A DNA stretch of 64,000 bases from Lentzea sp. NEAU-D7. Lineage in GTDB: Bacteria; Actinomycetota; Actinomycetes; Mycobacteriales; Pseudonocardiaceae. The notes below the pieces were generated by a model that had not been told where the DNA came from, ran no database searches, and worked only from the letters and a program-made list of their open reading frames with translations. How positions within the stretch are numbered: position 1 is the stretch's first letter; the number at the start of each line of letters is the position of its first letter. The translations under genes and the position numbers were made by a program. The stretch lies in assembly GCF_026242055.1 (NCBI RefSeq), contig NZ_JAPJDL010000028.1, positions 58,431 through 122,430 of the forward strand. Reading direction: 5' to 3'. Positions 24,189-32,659 of the stretch are shown in pieces.

Positions 24189-25616
24189 TCAGCGGCGAAC
24201 GCGGCCCAGCAGGTGTGCTGCGACACGGGCCGCGGCCGCGTCGGCGGTCGCGATGCAGGCCGGCACGCCCACTCCGTGCAGGGTGGCGCCCGCGACGGCG
24301 AGACCCGGCACGTCGGCGATGCCGCGTTCGATGGTGTCCACCAGGTCGACGTGGCCGACGCCGTACTGCGGCAGGCCGCCGCCCCAGCGCTGCACCACGT
24401 AGTCGATCGGCGCGGCCCTGATGCCCGTCAGCTCGTGCAGGTCGTTGCGCACGGCCTTGACGAGGTCGGCGTCGCTGCGCTGCAGGAGCGCCGTCTCGCC
24501 GTGCCGCCCGACCGAGCCCCGCAGGATGACCGGTTCGCCGTAGTGCGCCCACTTGCGGCTGGAGAACGTGAACGCCTTCGCGGTGAAGGGGGTGATGCGG
24601 TCGGAGTACCGCTCCCCCTCCGCGATCAGGACGCCAGAGCGCCGCGGCAGTTCGGTGCCCGGCGGCAGCGCCAGCGCGACGACCGCCATCGAGGCGACCT
24701 CGACCTTGCCGTACGCGGCGGACACCTGCGGGGCGATCTCGTGCAGCAGCTTGCGCGCGGACGGCGCCGGGACCGCGAGGACCACGCCGTCGCACTCCAG
24801 GTACTCCGGGGTCGCGGCCGAGCCGATCTCGAGCCGCCAGCCGGCACCGAGCCACGACAGCACGCGGACCGGCAGACCGAGCCTGACCTCCGGCTTCGCC
24901 ACCTCGGCGAGCCTGTCGACGAGCGACGACACGCCGCCGGCGAGGCTCGCGAACACCGGCGGGCGCGCGGCACGGGGCTGCGGCGGCGCCGGCATCATCA
25001 TCGCGGCGGCCGCGAGCAGTGAGCCGACGCCCTTGTCCAGCAGCGTGGCGATCTGGGGCATCGTGGCACGCAGGCCGAGCTCGTCCGCGCGGCCCGCGTA
25101 GACACCGCCCAGCAGCGGGCTGACCAGGCGGTCCGCGACCTCCGGGCCGAACCTGTCCTTCACCAGCGCGCCGACCGCGACGTCGCCACCGCGCAGTTCG
25201 ATCGACGGCAGCGTCGGTTCCATCTCGACCCGCAGCGCGCCCTCGGACGACAGCATGTGCCGCACCGTCTCGACGCTCGCCGGGACGCCCATGAACGTGT
25301 GCGCGGGCAGCTGGTGCGTGCGCCCGGAGGCGTGCACGCTCGCCTTCGCGTCCGTGGGGTGCACGACGTGGCCGGTGAGACCGACCTCGTTGATCAGCTC
25401 CTGCGCCTCGGGCTTGCGGTGCAGGAACGCCTCCGCGCCCACGTCGAACCGCACGCCCGCGAGCTCGGTCGTGCGCAGCTTGCCGCCGAGCCGGTCGGAC
25501 TGCTCGATCACCGTGATCCTCGCGGCGGGTCCGAGCAGCATCCTCAACCGGTGTGCGGCGGCCAGACCGGAGATGCCTCCCCCGACGACTGCGACGTGCG
25601 GCGCTCTGGCGTGCAT
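24189..25616 (-). CDS. hemY: Coproporphyrinogen III / protoporphyrinogen oxidase (HemY/CgoX)
   Basis: 475 aa FAD enzyme. The dinucleotide-binding motif VAVVGGGISGLAAAHRL lies at about 8-24, followed by ITVIEQSDRLGGKLRTTE and FDVGAEAFLHRKPE. In actinobacteria this enzyme oxidises coproporphyrinogen III to coproporphyrin III, feeding a ferrochelatase and then HemQ. The C-terminal AVAGATLHGVGVPACIATAD region is the family FAD-binding end. Its ATG overlaps the hemE stop by one base (TAATG), so translation is coupled. Confidence 0.94.
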   Translation of the reverse strand: MHARAPHVAVVGGGISGLAAAHRLRMLLGPAARITVIEQSDRLGGKLRTTELAGVRFDVGAEAFLHRKPEAQELINEVGLTGHVVHPTDAKASVHASGRTHQLPAHTFMGVPASVETVRHMLSSEGALRVEMEPTLPSIELRGGDVAVGALVKDRFGPEVADRLVSPLLGGVYAGRADELGLRATMPQIATLLDKGVGSLLAAAAMMMPAPPQPRAARPPVFASLAGGVSSLVDRLAEVAKPEVRLGLPVRVLSWLGAGWRLEIGSAATPEYLECDGVVLAVPAPSARKLLHEIAPQVSAAYGKVEVASMAVVALALPPGTELPRRSGVLIAEGERYSDRITPFTAKAFTFSSRKWAHYGEPVILRGSVGRHGETALLQRSDADLVKAVRNDLHELTGIRAAPIDYVVQRWGGGLPQYGVGHVDLVDTIERGIADVPGLAVAGATLHGVGVPACIATADAAAARVAAHLLGRVRR

Positions 25617-26650
25617 TACAAGCTGTGGATCAGTTCGACGGTCCGGGTGATGATCTCCGGATCGGTGTCGGGCAGCACGCCGTGGCCGAGGTTGAAGATG
25701 TGGCCCGCGGCGGCCTTGCCCTCGGCGTGGATGCGGCGCACCTCGCGTTCGACGGCCTCGAAGCCCGCGAAGAACAGCGCCGGGTCGAGGTTGCCCTGCA
25801 CGACCGGCTTCGGCAACTCGGGGTTCGCCTGCTCGAGGCGCCGCACGGCGACGTCGAGGGGGAGGCGCCAGTCGACGCCGACGACGTCCGCGCCGGCCTC
25901 GCGCATCGCGGGCAGCAGTTCGCCGGTGCCGACGCCGAAGTGGATCCGCGGGACGGTGGTGATCGTCTCCAGGACGCGCTTCGAGTGCGGCAGAACGAAC
26001 TCGCGGTAGTCGCGCTCGGACAGCGCGCCCGCCCACGAGTCGAACAGCTGGACGGCCTGGACGCCCGCGTCGAGCTGCGCGTGCAGGAACGCCGCCGTGA
26101 CGCCGGCGATCTTGGCGAGCAGGGCGTGCCACAGCTCCGGGTTGCCGTGCATGAGCGCCTTGGTGCGCTCGTGGTTCTTGCTCGGCCCGCCCTCGACGAG
26201 GTAGGAGGCCAGCGTGAACGGCGCTCCCGCGAACCCGATCAGGGCGACTTCCTGCGGGAGTTCCTTGAGCAGCAACCCGATCGCGTCCGCGACCGGCTGG
26301 ACCTGCTCGGCGTGCAGCTCGGGGAGAGCCTCCACGTCGGCGAGCGTCCTGACCGGGTTCGCGACCACGGGACCGGTGCCCGCGACGATGTCGAGGTCGA
26401 CACCGGCGGCCTTGAGCGGCACGACGATGTCGGAGAAGAGGATCGCGCCGTCGACCCCGTGCCGCCGGACGGGCTGCATGGTGATCTCGCAGACCATCTC
26501 CGGGTCCATGCACGCGTCGAGCATGGCGGTGCCCTGGCGGAGCGCGCGGTACTCGGGGAGCGACCGTCCCGCCTGCCTCATGAACCAGACAGGGGTGTGC
26601 GACGGGGTGCCGCCACGAGCGGCCACGAGGAGGGGGACTTGAGTGCTCAT
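25616..26650 (-). CDS. hemE: Uroporphyrinogen decarboxylase
   Basis: 344 aa, usual length. It decarboxylates the four acetate side chains of uroporphyrinogen III. N-terminal PVWFMRQAGRSLPEYR is the signature arginine-containing substrate loop; the catalytic Asp is in GAILFSDIVVPL; C-terminal GHGVLPDTDPE carries the conserved His. ATG at 26650. First gene of hemE-hemY-hemQ; divergent from the DUF3000 gene 72 nt away, as in other actinobacteria. Confidence 0.96.
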   Translation of the reverse strand: MSTQVPLLVAARGGTPSHTPVWFMRQAGRSLPEYRALRQGTAMLDACMDPEMVCEITMQPVRRHGVDGAILFSDIVVPLKAAGVDLDIVAGTGPVVANPVRTLADVEALPELHAEQVQPVADAIGLLLKELPQEVALIGFAGAPFTLASYLVEGGPSKNHERTKALMHGNPELWHALLAKIAGVTAAFLHAQLDAGVQAVQLFDSWAGALSERDYREFVLPHSKRVLETITTVPRIHFGVGTGELLPAMREAGADVVGVDWRLPLDVAVRRLEQANPELPKPVVQGNLDPALFFAGFEAVEREVRRIHAEGKAAAGHIFNLGHGVLPDTDPEIITRTVELIHSL

Positions 26651-26722
26651 ATCTCTTTCATGGTCCCACGTCCCGGCGTGCCGCCATCACTCGGCCGGAT
26701 TGCGAGGCATACAGTCAGTTGT

Positions 26723-27271
26723 GTGACCGAGCCGGAAATCTTCCGCCGGGCGGTGGGGACGCTCAAGTCGGTTCGCCACAGGCCCGAGATCGAACTCACC
26801 GAAGTTCGCCCACCGCAGCGGCTCGCTCCGTGGGCGTACGCGCTGACGGCTGAGGTCACCGGCCCGTCGGACGAGCTGTCGACCGGAAGACTCGTGCTGC
26901 TGCACGACCCGGACGGCGACGAGGCGTGGGGCGGTGTCCTGCGCGTCGTGGCGTACGTCCGCGTCGAACTGGACCACGAGCTGGCGTCCGATCCCCTGCT
27001 GCCCGAGGTCGGGTGGTCGTGGCTGACCGAGGCGCTGGAGCAGTCCGGGGCCGGGTTCACCGCGCTGGGCGGGACCGTGACGCAGACGTCGTCGGCCCGG
27101 TTCGGCGACATCGCGGGTCCCGCGCGCACCGACGACCTGGAGCTGCGCGCGTCGTGGACCGCGCTCGACGGGGAGCTCGCCGAGCACGGCACCGCGTTCT
27201 ACGAGCTGATGGCGACGGCCGTGGGGCTGCCGCCGGTCGGGGTCACCCTCTTCGGTCAGCGCCAGCCCTAG
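26723..27271 (+). CDS. DUF3000 family protein
   Basis: 182 aa, GTG at 26723. Conserved actinobacterial family without known function; recognisable by EIFRRAVGTLKSVRHRPEIE at the N-terminus and LPEVGWSWLTEALE in the middle. It always tends to sit between hemE and the RNase D gene, as it does here apart from the inserted dipeptidase and response regulator (the comparison is from memory of mycobacterial gene order). A possible -10 (CATACAGT region) precedes it. Confidence 0.85.
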   Translation: MTEPEIFRRAVGTLKSVRHRPEIELTEVRPPQRLAPWAYALTAEVTGPSDELSTGRLVLLHDPDGDEAWGGVLRVVAYVRVELDHELASDPLLPEVGWSWLTEALEQSGAGFTALGGTVTQTSSARFGDIAGPARTDDLELRASWTALDGELAEHGTAFYELMATAVGLPPVGVTLFGQRQP

Positions 27272-27279
27272 GCCATGTA

Positions 27280-28428
27280 CTAGCCGGCGTCCGCTTCCCG
27301 CAGGACCCGCAGGACGTTCGCGCCGGCGAGCTTGGCGCAGTCGTCCTCGGACCAGCCCTTGTCGAGCAGCGCGCCGAAGAGGCTCGGGTAGGTCGAGACG
27401 TCCTCGAGGCCCTGCGGCAGCGTCTGGACGCCGTCGTAGTCGCCGCCGACACCGAGGTGGTCGACGCCGACGACCTCGCGGGCGTGGTCGAGGTGCAGGA
27501 CGACGTCGTCGAGCGTGGCGACCGGCTTCGGGTGTTCGACGATCCACTTCTCGCCGAACGCCTTGCGCTCATCCATGTCGGCGTGGTTCGCGCCGGCGGC
27601 CGTCATGGCCTCACGAAGGGCTGCGTCCCATTCAGCGACACGAGGTGAGACGAAGTCCGGCACGAATGTGATCATGGCCACACCGCCGTTCGCCTTCAAC
27701 TTGACCAGGACGTCGTCCGGGATGTTGCGCGGGTGGTCCGCGACGTGGCGGCACGACGAGTGGCTGAAGATGACGGGCTTGACGCTCGTGTCGAGCGCGG
27801 CGTGCATCGTGCTGGGCGCGACGTGGCTCAGGTCGACGAGCATGCCGATCCGGTTCATCTCGCGCACGACGTCGCGGCCGAACTCGGTGAGCCCGCCGTG
27901 TTCGGGCTGGTCAGTGGCGCTGTCGGCCCACGGGGTGTTGTCGTTGTGGGTCAGCGTCATGTAGCGGACGCCCAGGCGGCGCAACGCCCGCAGGACACCG
28001 AGTGAAGAGTTGATGGAGTGGCCGCCCTCAGCCCCGAGGAGGGAGGCGACACGCCCGGTGGAGAAAACTTTTTCGGCTTCCGCGGCGGTCGTCGCGACGC
28101 CGAGGTGGTCGGAGTACCGCTCCGCCAGCTCGTAGACCAGTTCGACCTGCTCCAGCACGGCGGTCACGGCTCCGTCGCCCGCGAGCCTGCCGGGAATCCA
28201 GACGGACCAGAACTGCATCCCCAGGCCGCCCTCGCGCATTTTCACGAGGTCCGTGTGCAGGCTGGGATGACGCTCGGTGAGATCGATCTTCGCGGCGGTC
28301 GTGTAGACGTCCTCGCCCGTTCCGTCGCCGAACTCGCGCAGGGCCCACGGAAGGTCGTTGTGGCCGTCGACGAGGGGGAAACGCTGCAGCAACGCCCGCG
28401 CTCGTTCGAGACCGGAACTGCTAGGCAC
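27280..28428 (-). CDS. Membrane-dipeptidase-like (M19) zinc peptidase
   Basis: 382 aa. Renal-dipeptidase family with the binuclear zinc ligands visible: PLVDGHNDLPW (His and Asp), LGAEGGHSI (bridging Glu), VDLSHV and FSHSSCRHV (two His). Also GVDHLGVGGDYDG near the C-terminus. Cleaves dipeptides, in some members D-amino-acid-containing ones. No signal peptide, so cytoplasmic. I prefer the GTG at 28428 because GGAG precedes it at six bases; the frame also allows a TTG at 28440. Convergent to DUF3000 with only 8 bp between the stop codons. Confidence 0.9.
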   Translation of the reverse strand: MPSSSGLERARALLQRFPLVDGHNDLPWALREFGDGTGEDVYTTAAKIDLTERHPSLHTDLVKMREGGLGMQFWSVWIPGRLAGDGAVTAVLEQVELVYELAERYSDHLGVATTAAEAEKVFSTGRVASLLGAEGGHSINSSLGVLRALRRLGVRYMTLTHNDNTPWADSATDQPEHGGLTEFGRDVVREMNRIGMLVDLSHVAPSTMHAALDTSVKPVIFSHSSCRHVADHPRNIPDDVLVKLKANGGVAMITFVPDFVSPRVAEWDAALREAMTAAGANHADMDERKAFGEKWIVEHPKPVATLDDVVLHLDHAREVVGVDHLGVGGDYDGVQTLPQGLEDVSTYPSLFGALLDKGWSEDDCAKLAGANVLRVLREADAG

Positions 28429-28496
28429 AACCAACTCCAAGATGTCGTTCCGAGAGGGGCTCGCGTTACACCCCCTATCTAGTTGTCATCCAATCG

Positions 28497-28522
28497 TGTG
28501 ACACATGGGGCCATCTGTCACA
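28497..28522. promoter_or_regulatory. 26-bp near-perfect palindrome, candidate operator
   Basis: Arms TGTGACACATGG and CCATCTGTCACA flank a central GG; 11 of 12 positions match. It lies in the divergent gap between the dipeptidase start (28428) and the response regulator start (28684). The outer TGTGA/TCACA resembles CRP-type half-sites, but the spacing (16) is wrong for a CRP/GlxR dimer. Confidence 0.5.
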
Positions 28523-28596
28523 ACTCAATAGGGATAGATACCCGATTGATCGTCCCGTAGACCCGCATGGGCGGCTACGCTGCCCCAGACGACACC

Positions 28597-28664
28597 ACTT
28601 TCGGTCGATCAGTGGCGCGGCTGATTGGACGAAAGTCTCCGGTGCCGGTCGGGGGGCACGACCG
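28597..28664 (+). promoter_or_regulatory. Two stem-loops in the leader of the response regulator
   Basis: Stem 1: arms 28597-28612 and 28621-28636 (13 of 16 pairs; outer ACTTTCG/CGAAAGT perfect) closing an 8-nt loop. Stem 2: CGGTCG (28646-28651) with CGACCG (28659-28664). Stem 2 ends about 7 nt before the GGGAGG ribosome site of the gene starting at 28684. The leader could modulate translation; no known riboswitch class was recognised. Confidence 0.45.
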
Positions 28665-28683
28665 ACTCCAGGGAGGTAGTGAC

Positions 28684-29400
28684 GTGGCTGCCGTCGGCTT
28701 AGGTCAGGCCGTTCGTACCACGCCAGCCGGCTCGTTGCCGGCGAACATGGTCCCGCACCCGCGGGAAGAGCTTTTTTCAGTGCTGGTGGTCGACGACCAC
28801 CCACTGCTGAGGGAGGCGATATCAGCTCGGCTCACGCAAATGGGAGCCGGGACAGTGCATGAGGCCGCATCGGTGGCAGAGGCTCGGGCGCGGGCACTTG
28901 CAACCGGTCCTTGCGACCTCGCGATCCTCGATCTGGGTCTGCCGGATGGCACCGGCATCGACCTGGTCACGGAACTCCGTGCCCAGGGCTGGCCCCGCAT
29001 CGTGGTCCTCGCATCCTCCGACGACCCCTACGCGGTCAGGTCGGCCTTCCAGGCGGGCGCCCAGGCGTACCTCCTGAAGTCCGCCTCTCCGATGGTGGTC
29101 ACCGACGGGGTGCGCAGGGTCCTCGATGGTGGCGTTTACGCAGATCCGAGCGTGGCACCAGTACTCGCAGCGGGTACTCGGGTGCCGGGCACGGACAACA
29201 CGCCGCGGGAACTCTCCGCGCGTGAGGTCGAGGTGCTCCAGCTGGTCGCCGATGGCCAGAGCAACAAGGAGATCGGCGAGGCTCTGAGCCTGTCCGCGTT
29301 GACGGTGAAGTCTCACCTGTCGCGGATCGGCCGGAAGCTGGGCACAGGAGATCGCGCTCAGATGGTCGCGCTGGCCATGCGTGCCGGCGTGATCCGTTAG
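28684..29400 (+). CDS. NarL/LuxR response regulator
   Basis: 238 aa from the GTG at 28684, chosen because GGGAGG precedes it; an ATG further up would translate through the leader stem-loops. An unusual ~30-residue N-terminal extension (AAVGLGQAVRTTPAGSLPAN) precedes the receiver: VLVVDDHPLLREA (acidic pair near 36), phospho-acceptor Asp in LAILDLGLPDG near 80, Lys in AYLLKSASP near 130. The C-terminal LuxR helix-turn-helix starts at ELSAREVEVLQLVADGQSNK. No histidine kinase is adjacent, so it is an orphan. Followed by the RNase D gene in the same direction after 37 nt. Confidence 0.92.
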   Translation: MAAVGLGQAVRTTPAGSLPANMVPHPREELFSVLVVDDHPLLREAISARLTQMGAGTVHEAASVAEARARALATGPCDLAILDLGLPDGTGIDLVTELRAQGWPRIVVLASSDDPYAVRSAFQAGAQAYLLKSASPMVVTDGVRRVLDGGVYADPSVAPVLAAGTRVPGTDNTPRELSAREVEVLQLVADGQSNKEIGEALSLSALTVKSHLSRIGRKLGTGDRAQMVALAMRAGVIR

Positions 29401-29437
29401 ATACCGGTTTGAAGCACTGAACCGGCCGAGAACACCT

Positions 29438-30733
29438 GTGAGTGGTGCGATCGTCGTAGGGTCATCCGCTGTGGATGTACCCGCCGACGAGCCAACCGCA
29501 CCAACCGGACCAGAACCGGTACCGCTGACGGAACCTGCTGATGGGGTCCCGCCCGTGGTCGCCGATCCAGCTGCGCTCCGGCGAGCCGCTGATGCGCTCG
29601 CCGGGGCGAAGGGCCCGGTCGCGGTGGACACCGAGCGAGCCTCGGGCTACCGCTACTCACAGCGTGCCTATCTGGTGCAACTGCGCCGGGAAGGCGCCGG
29701 CACCTGGTTGGTCGACCCGATCGCCCTGGGCGGACGGCTAGACCCCCTTGTGCAGGCGCTCGATGGCACTGAGTGGGTGTTGCACGCGGCGTCTCAGGAC
29801 CTGCCGTGCCTCGCCGAACTCGGGCTGCGACCCGACGTGTTGTTCGACACCGAGCTGGCGGGCAGGCTGGCTGGGTTCGAACGTGTCGCACTGGGCACGC
29901 TGGTGGAACGGCTACTCGGTTACAGGCTCGAGAAGGGGCATGGCGCGGCCGACTGGTCGCGCCGGCCCCTTCCTGCCGACTGGCTGACGTACGCCGCTCT
30001 CGACGTGGAGCTGCTCGTGCAGCTGCGCGACGTTCTCGAAGCCGAGCTGGAGCGCCAGGGCAAACTCGCCTGGGCGCTCGAGGAGTTCGAGGCGGTGCGG
30101 ACGGCGCCGTTGCCGCGCCCCCGCACCGACCCCTGGCGACGCACGTCCGGTATCCACCGCGTGCGCAACCAGCGGCAGCTGGCCCTCGTGCGCTCGCTGT
30201 GGGAAGCCCGCGACGCCGTGGCCCGCGAACGCGACATCGCCCCCGGCCGAGTCCTCCCGGACTCCGCCCTGATGGAGGCAGCCGCCCGCAACCCGGCCAA
30301 CGAGGCCGAACTGCTCGCCCTTCCGGTCTTCCGGGGCCGAGCCCAGCGCCGCATGTCCGGCGTCTGGATGAACGCCCTGCGCAAGGCAGGCGCCCTGGCG
30401 AAGTCGGAGCTGCCGGAGCCCGCGGGCCAGCACGACGGCCCGCCCCCGCCCAACCGCTGGGCGGACAAGGACCCGGACGCCGCGGCCCGCCTGGCCGCGA
30501 CCAGGGCGGCGTTGGCGACCATCGCCGAGGCGAACACCCTGCCGGTGGAGAACCTGCTGCTGCCCGACCTCGTGCGCCGCACCTGCTGGCAACCGCCGGC
30601 CGACCTCTCGCCCGAGTCCGTGGCCACCGTGCTGCGCGACGGGGGCGCCAGGTCGTGGCAGATCGAGCTGACCCTGGACGCCCTCACCAAGGCGCTGACA
30701 GCGACAGCACCGACGCCGTCCGACTCCGACTGA
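29438..30733 (+). CDS. rnd: Ribonuclease D-like 3'-5' exonuclease with HRDC domains
   Basis: 431 aa. DEDD exonuclease: VAVDTERASGYRYSQRAYLV (DxE near 64), VLHAASQDLPCLAELG (D), and DWSRRPLPADWLTYAALDVE (Y...D, DEDDy type) near 175-195. An HRDC domain (about 245-320, RRTSGIHRVRNQRQLALVRS) is followed by a second, weaker HRDC-like region. In bacteria RNase D trims tRNA and other stable RNA 3' ends. Start uncertain: GTG 29438 or the in-frame GTG at 29471; neither has a strong ribosome site. A 17-bp stem terminator follows. Confidence 0.9.
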   Translation: MSGAIVVGSSAVDVPADEPTAPTGPEPVPLTEPADGVPPVVADPAALRRAADALAGAKGPVAVDTERASGYRYSQRAYLVQLRREGAGTWLVDPIALGGRLDPLVQALDGTEWVLHAASQDLPCLAELGLRPDVLFDTELAGRLAGFERVALGTLVERLLGYRLEKGHGAADWSRRPLPADWLTYAALDVELLVQLRDVLEAELERQGKLAWALEEFEAVRTAPLPRPRTDPWRRTSGIHRVRNQRQLALVRSLWEARDAVARERDIAPGRVLPDSALMEAAARNPANEAELLALPVFRGRAQRRMSGVWMNALRKAGALAKSELPEPAGQHDGPPPPNRWADKDPDAAARLAATRAALATIAEANTLPVENLLLPDLVRRTCWQPPADLSPESVATVLRDGGARSWQIELTLDALTKALTATAPTPSDSD

Positions 30734-30741
30734 CATCCGAC

Positions 30742-30786
30742 AGATCAGCTGCCGTGCGCGACCCGCTCACGCACGGCAGCTGATCT
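30742..30786. terminator. 17-bp stem bidirectional terminator
   Basis: AGATCAGCTGCCGTGCG pairs without mismatch with CGCACGGCAGCTGATCT around an 11-nt loop. It lies just after the rnd stop and its right arm contains the last codons and stop of the convergent methyltransferase gene. No T-run, but the stem is very stable. Confidence 0.7.
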
Positions 30787-31408
30787 CCATGCCGTCCTCG
30801 ACGGGGAACGCGACGCTGACGTACCCGTTCGCCGGATCACGCACGTACTCGAGGTATCCGGCCATCGAGTCCTGGTCGATGTCGTCGGCGACGACGAGCG
30901 CACCGGGCGCGAGCCGCGGCTCCAGGTCCCGCAGCACCGGCAGGCACAGCTCCTTCCACCCGTCGAGCAGCACCAGCCCGATCGGCCCCGCGAGATCGGC
31001 CAGCGTGCGGCGAGCGTCGCCGGGCAGGATCGTCACGACCCCGCCGAGCCCCGCCTCGTCGAGGTTCTTCCGCGCCGCGGCGACCTTCGCCGCGGACATC
31101 TCCGTCCCGTAGACGTGCCCGCGCCCGTTGTCCGCGACGGCCGCCGCCAGGTAGAGCGTCGAGATCCCGAACGACGTGCCGAACTCGACGACGGTCTCCG
31201 GCCGGCTGGACCGGACCAGCCCGTACAGGAGCTCCCCGCCGCGGGCCGAGATCGGCATGTAGACCCCGGCCAGCGCATCGGCGCGCTCCTGCGCAGTCCC
31301 GGTGCGCACCACGTCCCACGGCGCGTCGACGCCGTCGTCGGCCCCGGCCGCGCCGAAGAGCCGGTCGAGCACCGAACGAACCCGCGTCTCGTGCAAGGTG
31401 ATGGTCAT
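30767..31408 (-). CDS. Class I SAM-dependent O-methyltransferase-like protein
   Basis: 213 aa, similar in layout to cation-dependent O-methyltransferases: SAM motif VVEFGTSFGISTLYLAAAV near 72-90, acidic GTEMSAAKVAAARKNL (motif II), GPIGLVLLDGWKELC (the Asp/Trp region) and VVADDIDQ, a typical metal-binding aspartate loop. The substrate is unknown. Divergent from a TetR gene with a perfect palindrome between them, so it is probably induced by the ligand that TetR senses. Its last codons are embedded in a terminator stem. Confidence 0.85.
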   Translation of the reverse strand: MTITLHETRVRSVLDRLFGAAGADDGVDAPWDVVRTGTAQERADALAGVYMPISARGGELLYGLVRSSRPETVVEFGTSFGISTLYLAAAVADNGRGHVYGTEMSAAKVAAARKNLDEAGLGGVVTILPGDARRTLADLAGPIGLVLLDGWKELCLPVLRDLEPRLAPGALVVADDIDQDSMAGYLEYVRDPANGYVSVAFPVEDGMEISCRA

Positions 31409-31419
31409 GCCGACCAGAG

Positions 31420-31439
31420 TAGACGCAACGTTGCGTCTA
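31420..31439. promoter_or_regulatory. Perfect 20-bp palindrome, TetR operator candidate
   Basis: TAGACGCAACGTTGCGTCTA, without any mismatch, 11 bp from the methyltransferase start (31408) and 38 bp from the TetR start (31478). Position and symmetry strongly suggest the site where the TetR protein represses both genes. Confidence 0.75.
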
Positions 31440-31477
31440 GCCTAGCCCTGGCTACAGTACGCCTCCTGGAGGTGGCG

Positions 31478-32071
31478 ATGGGGAGCAGCACCGCGCATCG
31501 CGGAAACCGGCACGGCCGCAGCGAGGAAGCCAGGCAGGCCGTTCTGGAGGCCGCCGACGACCTGCTGGCCGAACGCGGATTCGCCGGCGTGACGATCGAA
31601 GGCATCGCCGCCCGCGCCGGCGTCGCGAAGCAGACGATCTACCGCTGGTGGCCGTCCAAGGTCGACGTGCTGCTGGAGGCGTTCACCGAGGACATGGCCG
31701 AACACCTCACCCCGCAGGACACCGGCGACCTGGGCACCGACCTGCGCGCCCACCTGGCGACCCTGGCCGAGTTCCTCACGACCTCGGACCCCGGCGCGGT
31801 CTTCCGCGCCCTGACGGGCCAGGCCCAGCACGACCCGCAGCTGGCCGCCCGCCTGCGCGACGACCACCTGAGCCACCAGCGCGACCGCGACCGCCTCCCC
31901 CTGCAGCGCGCGATCGAACGCGGCGAACTCCCCGCCGACCTGGACGTCGAGGCGGCACTCGACCACCTGGTGGGCCCGATCCACTACCGCGTCCTGGTCA
32001 CCGGCTCCCCCGTCCCCCGCACCTTCACCGACGACCTGGTAGCGGCCTTCCTGCACCGCCACCAGCGATGA
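31478..32071 (+). CDS. TetR-family regulator
   Basis: 197 aa from ATG 31478 (GGAGG nearby). Helix-turn-helix at about 20-66: GFAGVTIEGIAARAGVAKQT followed by IYRWWPSKVDVLLEAF. The C-terminal domain resembles the TetR_C type found in regulators of methyltransferases and efflux genes (FLTTSDPGAVFRALTGQAQH). Its ATGA stop/start overlap with the GNAT gene indicates an operon of tetR and acetyltransferase. Confidence 0.9.
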   Translation: MGSSTAHRGNRHGRSEEARQAVLEAADDLLAERGFAGVTIEGIAARAGVAKQTIYRWWPSKVDVLLEAFTEDMAEHLTPQDTGDLGTDLRAHLATLAEFLTTSDPGAVFRALTGQAQHDPQLAARLRDDHLSHQRDRDRLPLQRAIERGELPADLDVEAALDHLVGPIHYRVLVTGSPVPRTFTDDLVAAFLHRHQR

Positions 32072-32556
32072 TCGGCACCGCCCGCCTCGACCTGCTCCCG
32101 CTGCGGGCCGGCCACGCCGCCGAGATGGCCGAGGTGCTGGCCGACCCGGCGCTGCACGCGTTCACCGGCGGCACCCCGCTCTCCCCGGAGGACCTGCTCG
32201 CCCGCTACCGGCGGCTGGCCGAGGGCTCCCCCGACCCGACCGTGCGGTGGCTGAACTGGGTGATCCGGCTCCGCGACGAAGACCGCCTGACCGGCACCGT
32301 GCAGGCGACCATCACCCATGCCGACGCGTCAGCCGAGATCGCGTGGGTCGTCGGCACGCCGTGGCAGGGCCGCGGCATCGCCCGCGAAGCGGCCCGAGGC
32401 CTCGTCACCTGGCTCGCCACCCAGCAGGTCCGCACCGTGATCGCACACGTCCACCCGGACCACCACGCGTCCGCCGCCGTCGCCGAGTCCGCCGGCCTCG
32501 CCGCCACCGACGAGGTCCACGACGGCGAGACCCGCTGGCTCCTCCACCTCCCCTGA
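32068..32556 (+). CDS. GNAT-family N-acetyltransferase
   Basis: 162 aa. RimJ/RimL-like acetyltransferase: N-terminal ARLDLLPLRAGHAAEMAEVL, acetyl-CoA loop VVGTPWQGRGIAREAARGL near 92-110 (the Q/RxxGxG/A pattern), AHVHPDHHASAAVAESAGL near the end. The substrate, an amine of a protein N-terminus, antibiotic or small molecule, is not deducible. Overlaps the tetR stop by 4 nt. Confidence 0.88.
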   Translation: MIGTARLDLLPLRAGHAAEMAEVLADPALHAFTGGTPLSPEDLLARYRRLAEGSPDPTVRWLNWVIRLRDEDRLTGTVQATITHADASAEIAWVVGTPWQGRGIAREAARGLVTWLATQQVRTVIAHVHPDHHASAAVAESAGLAATDEVHDGETRWLLHLP

Positions 32557-32563
32557 TCCGACC

Positions 32564-32659
32564 CCTTGCAACGGCTCGTTTGCGGACGACGTCAAAAGAC
32601 TCATTGCTAAGCTGCAGGTCAAGGGTGGTGTCGGACGAGCAGATCGGCCGACACATCAG
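32564..32659. repeat. Dispersed hairpin repeat, copy 1
   Basis: About 96 bp, matching 37854-37949 in the same orientation: 50 of 55 bases identical over 32566-32620, then weaker similarity with one indel. The core folds into a long hairpin (GCAACGGCTC against GACTCATTGC with inner GGAC/GTC pairing). A second stem, GTGTCGG/CCGACAC, lies at 32628-32653. It ends on the stop codon of the minus-strand HIT gene, so in that transcript it is the 3' UTR. Confidence 0.7.

Noticed and set aside
28497..28522. CRP/GlxR site (TGTGA...TCACA)
   Set aside because: Spacer is 16 bp; the CRP/GlxR dimer needs 6 bp between the half-sites.
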